From: Geobacter sp.
Lineage (GTDB): Bacteria > Desulfobacterota > Desulfuromonadia > Geobacterales > Geobacteraceae
NCBI GenBank assembly: GCA_003490025.1
Contig: DNJC01000009.1
Coordinates: 1 to 13,481, forward strand
Direction of reading: 5' to 3'
Length of the DNA stretch: 13,481 bases
Positions within the stretch are counted from its first letter, which is position 1, and each line of letters starts with the position of its first letter. Both the position numbers and the translations under genes were made by a program. This document shows, piece by piece, positions 7,071-13,481 of this stretch. The notes under the pieces were generated by a model. That model did no database searches, was not told the DNA's origin, and was given only the letters and a program-made list of their open reading frames with translations.

Positions 7071-9391
7071 TTGCTACCTCCCGAAATAACACCTGCGGTA
7101 TCCTGGCTGCCGGTTCCGTTCAGCGTGTCTCTCACCTTCCTGATGAGCGCATCGCTGGCAAACGGCTTGGGCAGAAACTGTACGCCTTGCTCCAATAGTT
7201 TTTCAAAATTGACCCTGTTGTCGGTGTGCCCCGACATGAACAGCACCTTCAGATCCGGCTTCTTCCGGATCAGGAGTTTCGCGAGCGTGGGGCCGCTCAT
7301 GAAGGGCATGACCACGTCCGTAAGCAGCATGTCGATCTCTTCGGCGTGCTGGTCGAAGAGGGTCACCCCTTGCTCCGGGTCCGAAGTCTCCAGCACGTTG
7401 AACCCGCGCGTCCTGAGGGTGTGCACCACGAGGTTCAGCACCCCCGGCTCGTCCTCCACGACGAGGATGGTGAAGTCCGTGTCGACCTGCTCTTCAACCT
7501 TCTGCAGGTGCTGGATCTCCGTCGGCTGCTCCACCCTCGGGAAGTAGATGTTGAAACGCGCCCCTTGGCCCGGTTCGCTGATCACCTCTATGTAGCCGCC
7601 GCTTTGCTTGACGATGCCGTACACGGTGGCGAGCCCGAGCCCGGTGCCTCGTCCCATCTCCTTGGTGGTGAAGAACGGCTCGAAGAGCCTTTGCTTCACC
7701 TCCCGGGTCATCCCTTGTCCCTGGTCGACCACGCTGAGTCTCACGTAGCTTCCCTGCAGCGAGCCCGGGTTCAGGTGGGTGAACCCCTCGTCCAGGTCGC
7801 AGTTGGCCGTCTCCACCGTGATTCTCCCCCCGGTCTCGGACGCGTCGCGGGCGTTTACGACCAGGTTTATGACGATCTGCTCGAACTGACCCGGATCCAT
7901 CTTGATGGAGCCGGCCTCCGGCGCGAGGGTGGTCGCCAGCCTGATATGCTCCCCGATCAGTCTTTCCAGCATCTTCTGGACCGACTTGACCTGCTTGTTT
8001 ATCTCCAGCACCCTCGGCTCCAGGATCTGCCTTCTGCTGAAGCTCAACAGCTGCCGGGTCAGGTCCGCGGCGCGCTCGCCGGCCCGCAGTATCTGCTCCG
8101 CCTCCTTGCGCATGGGCGATCCCTCGTCGAGGGCCCTGATCAGGAGCGTGCTGTAACCGTTGATGACGGTAAGCAGGTTGTTGAAGTCGTGGGCTATCCC
8201 TCCCGCCAGCTGTCCGACGGCTTCCATCTTCTGCACCTGTCGCAGCTGGTCTATCGCCACTTTCCGGTCGGTGACGTCTTCCTTTACCCCGACGAAATGG
8301 GTGATCCGCCCCTCCGAGTTCTTTATGGCCGAGATCGAGGCGTTTTCCCAGAAGAGTTCGCCGTTCTTTCTCCGGTTGTGCAGTTCGCCGTGCCACTCGC
8401 GCCCGGCCCCGATGGTCTCCCAGAGATCCTGGTAGATCTTCGGGTCCATTTCGCCGGACTTGAGGAGGCTCGGGGTTTTCCCCATGAGTTCCTCTTCGCA
8501 GTAACCGGTCACCTCGATGAACTTCGGGTTGACGTACTCGATCCTCCCCATCAGGTCCGTGATCACCACCGACACCGGGCTCTGCTCCACGGCGCGCCAG
8601 AGCTTGCTCAGCTCGGTCTCGGCCCGCTTTCGCTCCGTTATGTCCAGCAGGGTGCCGATTATGGCCGGGCAGCCGTTCAGGCTGGTCCTGGCGCCGTTCG
8701 CCTCCAGGTCGATCTCCGCGCCGTCACAGCGCCTGCCGCGGAAAAGGAAGTGCAGGTTTTCGCTTCCCTCCTTCAGGGGGCGCAGGAACTGGGTGATCAC
8801 CCGGATCTGGTCGTCATGCGCCACCAGGTCGGGGAGCGATCTCGCCTCGATCAGCTCTTCGGGGTGATAGCCGAAGATCGCGCCGAACTTGGGGTTGACG
8901 TAGATGAAGATGTCGTCCTGCAGCATGAAAATGCCGACCAGGGACTGCTCGACGAGGCTCTGGAAGCGCGCTTCCGTCGCTGAGAGCGCTTCTTCCGCCA
9001 TCTTGCGCTCGCGCCGGACCACCGCTTCGTTCAGCTCGCGCTTGATGGCCGGGACCAGCCTGGAGAGCCTGTCCTTGAGAAGGTAGTCGTGCGCCCCCGC
9101 GCGCATCGCCTCGACAGCGGCCTCCTCTCCCATCTGACCGGAGACCATGATGAAGGGGAGGTCGATACCCCTGTCGTGCAGCAGCTGCAGTGCGCCGAGA
9201 CCGCTGAACCTGGGCATGACGTAGTCGGAGATGACCAGGTGCCACCCCCCCTTGTCGAGCGCCGCCTGCATATCTTCGGCCGTATCGACCCGCTCGTAGC
9301 TGGGGGAGAAATCCCGCTGCAACTGACGGACGATGAGCGCGGCGTCGTCGGGAGAATCGTCAACGATCAGGATGCGCAGTGCGTGTTTCAT
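7067..9391 (-). CDS. Hybrid histidine kinase, REC-PAS-PAS-HisKA-HATPase-REC
   Basis: A 774-residue soluble sensor kinase with no membrane segment or signal peptide. N-terminal receiver about 5-120: acidic pocket D11/D12, Asp56, Ser84 and Lys106. PAS1 about 140-255 and PAS2 about 262-380, each ending in a DITERKR/DVTDRK-like motif. Dimerisation/phosphorylation domain with His401 in GIAHDFNN; the ATPase domain shows the N box with Asn513 (NLVVNARDA), G1 VVDQGQGM (554-561), F box LFEPFFTTK (569-577) and G2 GRGTGLGL (580-587). C-terminal receiver about 641-755 with Asp692 and Lys742. All phosphotransfer residues are intact. The ligand is not readable; PAS domains can bind haem, flavin or small molecules. 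The ATG start is directly before the first receiver strand, with AAGAGG (9402-9407) ten bases upstream. It heads a two-gene operon with the HD-GYP regulator, its likely target. Confidence 0.94.
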   Translation of the reverse strand: MKHALRILIVDDSPDDAALIVRQLQRDFSPSYERVDTAEDMQAALDKGGWHLVISDYVMPRFSGLGALQLLHDRGIDLPFIMVSGQMGEEAAVEAMRAGAHDYLLKDRLSRLVPAIKRELNEAVVRRERKMAEEALSATEARFQSLVEQSLVGIFMLQDDIFIYVNPKFGAIFGYHPEELIEARSLPDLVAHDDQIRVITQFLRPLKEGSENLHFLFRGRRCDGAEIDLEANGARTSLNGCPAIIGTLLDITERKRAETELSKLWRAVEQSPVSVVITDLMGRIEYVNPKFIEVTGYCEEELMGKTPSLLKSGEMDPKIYQDLWETIGAGREWHGELHNRRKNGELFWENASISAIKNSEGRITHFVGVKEDVTDRKVAIDQLRQVQKMEAVGQLAGGIAHDFNNLLTVINGYSTLLIRALDEGSPMRKEAEQILRAGERAADLTRQLLSFSRRQILEPRVLEINKQVKSVQKMLERLIGEHIRLATTLAPEAGSIKMDPGQFEQIVINLVVNARDASETGGRITVETANCDLDEGFTHLNPGSLQGSYVRLSVVDQGQGMTREVKQRLFEPFFTTKEMGRGTGLGLATVYGIVKQSGGYIEVISEPGQGARFNIYFPRVEQPTEIQHLQKVEEQVDTDFTILVVEDEPGVLNLVVHTLRTRGFNVLETSDPEQGVTLFDQHAEEIDMLLTDVVMPFMSGPTLAKLLIRKKPDLKVLFMSGHTDNRVNFEKLLEQGVQFLPKPFASDALIRKVRDTLNGTGSQDTAGVISGGSN
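7076..7082 (-). promoter_or_regulatory. Ribosome-binding site deciding the TTG start of the HD-GYP regulator
   Basis: GGGAGGT on the minus strand lies inside the last codons of the kinase gene, where it also encodes Gly-Gly. It is spaced correctly for the TTG at 7070 and not for any later ATG. Confidence 0.7.
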
Positions 9392-9486
9392 CGAGGTTCG
9401 GCCTCTTTGTGGGACCTGGGATGGATGACTCCTTTGATGTCTTATCGGCGGACGACATGGATATGTTTAATCAAAATGTAGAAAAT

Positions 9487-9516
9487 AGTGATACCGGTGA
9501 TCACTTTCCGTCGGAA
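9487..9516. promoter_or_regulatory. Two small inverted repeats in the divergent kinase/efflux gap, possible operator
   Basis: AGTGAT (9487-9492) and ATCACT (9500-9505) form an inverted repeat with seven bases between them; the spacer begins with the palindrome ACCGGT. Directly next to it, TTCCG-T-CGGAA (9506-9516) is a second dyad. They lie mid-way in the 201-base gap between divergent transcription units, where an efflux repressor could act. No convincing -35/-10 pair was found for either direction. Confidence 0.3.
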
Positions 9517-9592
9517 CCATTTCTCCACTACTAATTGACCGAAGAGTATGCTATGAATCTTGCTGCCACCATGCCTGAAAGGAGAAATTCGC

Positions 9593-10708
9593 GTGCAGAG
9601 ACTGCGTGTTAACATCCTTTTCCTCCGACCGTCAGCCTTTATCTGTCTCATCCTGGTCATTCTTGCCGGCTGCCAAAAAGAGAAGGAGACGCCGAAGGTA
9701 AAAGCGCCCGCTCCTGTGACCGTGGCGAGCGTCGTGCGAAAGAACGTTCCGGTGGAACTGCGTGCCATCGGCAACGTCGAGGCGTATGCCACGGTGGCCG
9801 TGAAGTCTATGGTTTCCGGCACCATCACCCGCGTGCATTTCAGGGAAGGGGAGGACGTGGCGAAGGGGGCGCTCCTTTTCACCATCGACCCGAGGCCCTT
9901 CGAGGCGGCTGTCGCCCAGGCCCGCGCCGACCTGGCGCGGGACGCGGCTACCGCCAGGAACGCGGCGGAGCAGGCGCGCCGGTACCAGGCGCTGCTGCAG
10001 GAAGGGATCGTCACGCGGGAACAGTACGACCAGATGCAGGCAACGGCAGACTCGCTGGCCGCCTCGCACCGGGCCGCCGTGGACAGCGCACGGCTGCAGC
10101 TCGATTACTGCTACATACACGCCCCGATGGCGGGAAGGACCGGCGGGCTCCTGGTGCACGCCGGGAACCTGGTGAAGGCCAACGACTCGCCCTCGCTGGT
10201 CACCGTGAACCAGGTCTCCCCGCTCTATGTGAGCTTTTCACTGCCGGAGAAGGAACTCGCCGTCATCAAGGCGAGGATGGGGGGCAAACTCCCGGTGCAG
10301 GCCACCATACCGAATTCGGGGCTCCCCCCCGAGCGCGGGGTGATCACCTTTCTCGATAACGGGGTCGACCAGGCCACCGGCACCATCCGGGTGAAAGGGA
10401 GCTTCCCGAACCGGCAGCGGAGGCTCTGGCCCGGGCAGTTCGTGAACCTGGTGATCACGCTGGACGTGCAAAAGGACGCCACGGTGGTCTCGACCAGGGC
10501 GATCCAGACCGGGCAGCAGGGCGAATTCGTCTACCTGGTCAGGAAGGACGCCACCGTCGAGGTGAGACAGGTGACGACGGGCGCCGCGGCGGACGGGCTC
10601 ACCGTGATCGTGAAGGGACTCAACCCCGGAGACACGGTGGTTACCGACGGGCAACTCAGGCTGGTGCCGGGAGGCAAGATCGCCGTCCGGCAGGAGAAAC
10701 GGGCATGA
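9593..10708 (+). CDS. RND efflux periplasmic adaptor (membrane fusion) lipoprotein
   Basis: Links an inner-membrane RND pump to an outer-membrane channel in a tripartite exporter. The GTG at 9593 is chosen because AAGGAG (9579-9584) sits eight bases upstream. An in-frame TTG at 9560 lacks such a site and would spoil the signal sequence. From this start the protein is 371 residues with a hydrophobic lipoprotein signal ending in LAGC, so Cys27 should be lipid-anchored and the rest periplasmic. In order: first half of the lipoyl domain about 64-99 (VKSMVSGTITRV, REGEDV), alpha-helical hairpin about 101-169 (Ala/Arg/Gln-rich), second lipoyl half about 171-204 (YIHAPMAGRTGG), beta-barrel about 208-290 and membrane-proximal domain to the end. 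The layout resembles MdtA/MexA adaptors. Its TGA overlaps the ATG of the pump gene by four bases, so the two are translationally coupled. Substrate cannot be assigned. Confidence 0.92.
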   Translation: MQRLRVNILFLRPSAFICLILVILAGCQKEKETPKVKAPAPVTVASVVRKNVPVELRAIGNVEAYATVAVKSMVSGTITRVHFREGEDVAKGALLFTIDPRPFEAAVAQARADLARDAATARNAAEQARRYQALLQEGIVTREQYDQMQATADSLAASHRAAVDSARLQLDYCYIHAPMAGRTGGLLVHAGNLVKANDSPSLVTVNQVSPLYVSFSLPEKELAVIKARMGGKLPVQATIPNSGLPPERGVITFLDNGVDQATGTIRVKGSFPNRQRRLWPGQFVNLVITLDVQKDATVVSTRAIQTGQQGEFVYLVRKDATVEVRQVTTGAAADGLTVIVKGLNPGDTVVTDGQLRLVPGGKIAVRQEKRA

Positions 10709-13481
10709 ACCTGGCCGAGCTCTTCATCCGGCGCCCCGTGATGACCTCGCTGATCATGCTCGCCATCGTGCTGGCCGGCGTGATCGGCTACCGGCTCCTC
10801 CCGGTGAACGACCTCCCCAACGTCGACTACCCCACCGTGCAGATCACCGCCAACCTCCCGGGGGCTTCCCCCGAGACCATGGCCTCCGCCGTCGCCACTC
10901 CGCTGGAGCGCCAGCTCTCCACCATCGCCGGCATCGACACCATGAACTCCACCAACGGCCAGGGGATCACCCAGATCACGCTCCGCTTCAACCTGGAGCG
11001 CGATATCGACGCCGCGGCGCTGGACGTGCAGTCCGCCATCTCGAAGGCGGCGCGCCAGCTCCCGCAGGACATGCCGACCCCCCCCTCCTTTCGCAAGGTG
11101 AACCCCGCAGACCAGCCGGTGCTCTACCTGGTGCTCAGCTCCAAGACCCTGCCGCTCTTCAAGGTCAACGAGTACGCCGACACCATGGTGGGGCAGCGGA
11201 TCTCCATGGTGGCCGGCGTAGCGCAGGTGTCGGTGTACGGCTCGCAGAAGTACGCGGTGCGGGCCCGGGTGAACCCGACGGCGCTCGCCTCCAGGAAGAT
11301 CGGGATCGACGAGGTGTCGGCCGCGCTCTCCAACGGCAACGTCAACCTCCCGACCGGGACGCTGCAGGGACCCAACAAGGCCTTCGCCATCCAGACCGAG
11401 GGGCAGCTCTACGACGCCGCCTCCTACCGCCCGCTCATCGTCGCCTACCGTGGCGGCTCGCCGGTGAGGCTCTCCGACCTGGGAGTCGTGATCGACTCGG
11501 TGGAGAACGACCGGGTCGCCGGCTGGTTCAACGCGGACGAGCGCGCCATCATCCTGGCCGTCCAGCGGCAGCCCGGCACCAACACCATCGAGGTGGTGGA
11601 CAACATCAAGAAACTCCTCCCGGCCTTCCGCGAGCAGATCCCCGGCTCGGTCTCGCTGCACCTTCTCTACGACCGCTCGCAGTCGATCCGGGAATCGATC
11701 TCGGACGTGAAATTCACCCTGCTCCTGACCATCGCCCTGGTGGTCATGGTGATCTTCCTCTTCCTGCGCAACCTCTCCGCGACCGTCATCCCGAGCCTCG
11801 CGCTTCCCATCTCGCTGATCGGGACCTTCGCCGCCATGTACGGGCTCGGCTTCTCGATCAACAACATAACGCTCATGGCGCTCACGCTCTCGGTCGGGTT
11901 CGTGGTGGACGACGCCATCGTCATGCTGGAGAACATCGTGCGGCACATGGAGCACGGTGAGGGGCCGATGGAGGCGGCGTTCAAGGGGTCGAAGGAGATC
12001 GCCTTCACCATCGTCTCCATGACCCTATCGCTGGTGGCCGTCTTCATTCCGGTCCTCTTCATGGGGGGGATGCTGGGAAGGTTGCTGCACGAGTTCGCCG
12101 TCACCATCACCTGCGCCATCCTGATCTCGGGACTGGTGTCGCTCACCCTCACCCCCATGCTCTGCAGCAGGTTCCTCCGGCCGCCGGGCAAGGAGCGGCA
12201 CGGCCGGTTCTACCTCTTCATGGAGCGCTTTTTCGACCGCCTGCTGCAGGGGTACAGCCGGAGCCTCACCAGGGTCCTCGGGTTGCGCCGCGCGACGCTC
12301 GCGGTCACCCTGGCGATGGCGGCCCTTACCTGGTACCTCTTCTCCACCATGCCGACGGGGCTTCTCCCGAGCGAGGACCTCGGCTCCTTCAACGTGACCA
12401 CCGAGGGGGCGCAGGGGGCCTCCTTCGACGAGATGGTGGCGCACCAGCAGGAGCTGGCGAAAATCATCGCCGCCGACCCGAACGTCGGCGGGTTCATGTC
12501 CTCGGTGGGCGCCACCGGCTCCCGGGTCGGCTCCAATTCAGGCTCCATGTTCGTGACGCTCAAGCCGCGCAAGGAGCGCAAGCTGTCGGTGGACCAGGTG
12601 ATCCAGGCGCTTCGCCCCAAGCTCGCCCAGGTCCCCGGCATCCAGGCCTTCATGCAGAACCCTCCTCCCATCAAGCTGGAGGCGCAGCTCTCCAAGAGCC
12701 AGTACCAGTTCATCCTGCAAAGCCCCGACACGAAGCTCCTCTACGAGAGCGCGGCGGGGCTGGAGGGGAAGCTGAAGCAGCTGCCGCAGCTGCTCGACGT
12801 GACCAGCGACCTGCAGCTCAAGAACCCGCAGGTGAGCGTGAAGATCGACCGGGACAAGGCGACCGCTCTCGGGGTGTCGCCGCAGCAGATAGAGGACGCC
12901 CTCTACTACGCCTACGGGTCGCGCCAGGTCTCGACCATCTACGCGCCGACCAACCAGTACAGCGTGATCCTTGAACTGGAGCCGCAGTACCGCCTGGACC
13001 CTGCCGCGCTCGGGATGCTCTACGTGAAGTCCTCCACCGGCGTCCTGGTCCCGCTCGCCACCATGACCACCCTGGAGAAGTCGCTGGGCCCCCTGTCGGT
13101 GAACCACCTGGGGCAGACCACCAGCGTCACCGTCTCCTTCAACCTGAAGCCGGGTGTGCCGCTCGGGAACGCGGTGCAGGCGATCGAGAAGACGGCGAGG
13201 GAATCGCTTCCCGCCGGGGTTCAAACCGGCTTCCAGGGGGCGGCCCAGGCCTACAAGTCCTCTTCCAAGGGGCTCAACCTGCTCCTGGTCGCGGCCGTGG
13301 TGGTGATCTACCTCGTCCTCGGCATCCTCTACGAGAGCTACATCCACCCGATCACCATCCTCTCCGGGCTTCCCTCGGCTGGGCTCGGCGCGCTCCTGAC
13401 GCTGATGGCCTTCCATAAAGAGCTGAACATCTACGCCTTCGTCGGGATAATCATGCTGGTCGGCATCGTCAAGAAGAACGC
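10705..13481 (+). CDS. RND efflux inner-membrane pump (HAE1/MdtB-like), 3' end cut by window edge
   Basis: Proton-driven exporter of drugs or other small amphipathic molecules, working as a trimer with the adaptor encoded just before. 925 residues are visible and no stop codon occurs before the edge. Family proteins are about 1030-1050 long, so roughly 110 C-terminal residues are missing. It begins MNLAELFIRRPV, the usual N-terminus, with transmembrane helix 1 at about 12-30. The first periplasmic domain is about 31-335, helices 2-6 about 337-488, helix 7 about 531-549, the second periplasmic domain about 550-855, and helices 8-10 from 857. The proton-relay pair Asp402-Asp403 lies in helix 4 (GFVVDDAIVMLEN). 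The window ends in GIVKKN, where the conserved relay lysine of helix 10 is expected. An AGGAG (10692-10696) precedes the ATG by eight bases. The DD and KKN motifs favour a multidrug (HAE1) rather than heavy-metal (CusA) pump; the substrate is unknown. Confidence 0.94.
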   Translation, partial: MNLAELFIRRPVMTSLIMLAIVLAGVIGYRLLPVNDLPNVDYPTVQITANLPGASPETMASAVATPLERQLSTIAGIDTMNSTNGQGITQITLRFNLERDIDAAALDVQSAISKAARQLPQDMPTPPSFRKVNPADQPVLYLVLSSKTLPLFKVNEYADTMVGQRISMVAGVAQVSVYGSQKYAVRARVNPTALASRKIGIDEVSAALSNGNVNLPTGTLQGPNKAFAIQTEGQLYDAASYRPLIVAYRGGSPVRLSDLGVVIDSVENDRVAGWFNADERAIILAVQRQPGTNTIEVVDNIKKLLPAFREQIPGSVSLHLLYDRSQSIRESISDVKFTLLLTIALVVMVIFLFLRNLSATVIPSLALPISLIGTFAAMYGLGFSINNITLMALTLSVGFVVDDAIVMLENIVRHMEHGEGPMEAAFKGSKEIAFTIVSMTLSLVAVFIPVLFMGGMLGRLLHEFAVTITCAILISGLVSLTLTPMLCSRFLRPPGKERHGRFYLFMERFFDRLLQGYSRSLTRVLGLRRATLAVTLAMAALTWYLFSTMPTGLLPSEDLGSFNVTTEGAQGASFDEMVAHQQELAKIIAADPNVGGFMSSVGATGSRVGSNSGSMFVTLKPRKERKLSVDQVIQALRPKLAQVPGIQAFMQNPPPIKLEAQLSKSQYQFILQSPDTKLLYESAAGLEGKLKQLPQLLDVTSDLQLKNPQVSVKIDRDKATALGVSPQQIEDALYYAYGSRQVSTIYAPTNQYSVILELEPQYRLDPAALGMLYVKSSTGVLVPLATMTTLEKSLGPLSVNHLGQTTSVTVSFNLKPGVPLGNAVQAIEKTARESLPAGVQTGFQGAAQAYKSSSKGLNLLLVAAVVVIYLVLGILYESYIHPITILSGLPSAGLGALLTLMAFHKELNIYAFVGIIMLVGIVKKN

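Noticed and set aside
7226..8983. 585-codon plus-strand open frame opposite the histidine kinase
   Set aside because: The minus-strand kinase has every catalytic motif in order. The plus frame has no recognisable domain and looks like the mirror of high-GC codons.
9560..9592. Upstream TTG start for the RND adaptor
   Set aside because: It would add 11 residues before the signal peptide and has no suitable ribosome-binding site, whereas GTG at 9593 has AAGGAG at good spacing and yields a proper lipoprotein signal.
10531..11955. 474-codon minus-strand open frame, rich in His, Asp and Arg, across the adaptor/pump junction
   Set aside because: It is antisense to the well-supported RND genes. Its His/Asp/Arg/Val-rich composition is the usual antisense artefact, not a metal-binding protein.

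Overview
The window (about 13.5 kb, high GC with AT-rich gaps) reads as ordinary chromosome from a Geobacter-like bacterium of the Desulfuromonadia (Geobacter, Citrifermentans or Geomonas type). This is inferred from the high GC content, the style of the proteins and the density of two-component genes. I could not run a database search to confirm it. No plasmid, phage, IS, CRISPR, rRNA or tRNA signal is visible. No stretch over 300 bases lacks a gene.

Layout. (1) 2-2716 (+): a bifunctional proline dehydrogenase / glutamate-semialdehyde dehydrogenase (PutA type), cut by the left edge and closed by a good intrinsic terminator. (2) 2938-3879 (+): class 1 fructose-1,6-bisphosphatase, a gluconeogenic enzyme. 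(3) 3978-4226 (+): an 82-residue protein of unknown function with five cysteines in a short N-terminal region and a very acidic tail, followed by its own terminator. (4) 4379-5833 (+): an NtrC-type sigma-54 activator with a receiver domain and no kinase gene beside it. A sigma-70-like promoter sits almost on its ribosome-binding site. (5) 5834-6026: a convergent gap with a two-way terminator and a pair of hairpins that resemble a REP-type repeat. (6) 9391-6027 (-): a two-gene signalling operon. A hybrid histidine kinase (REC-PAS-PAS-kinase-REC) overlaps by four bases a REC-HD-GYP response regulator, a probable c-di-GMP phosphodiesterase. (7) 9392-9592: a divergent regulatory gap with small inverted repeats. 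(8) 9593 to the right edge (+): an RND efflux operon, a lipoprotein membrane-fusion adaptor overlapping by four bases an inner-membrane RND pump whose last roughly 110 residues lie outside the window.

How they fit together. The left third is central metabolism: proline to glutamate for carbon and nitrogen, and FBPase for gluconeogenesis. The middle is signal transduction. The kinase and HD-GYP protein are very likely a cognate phosphorelay that lowers c-di-GMP on an unknown signal. The right end exports small molecules through a tripartite pump; no outer-membrane partner is visible here. I see no clear new biological system. The items most worth a second look are the small Cys-rich/acidic protein, the REP-like hairpin pair, the altered GAFTGA loop in the sigma-54 activator, and the tightly coupled kinase/HD-GYP pair.
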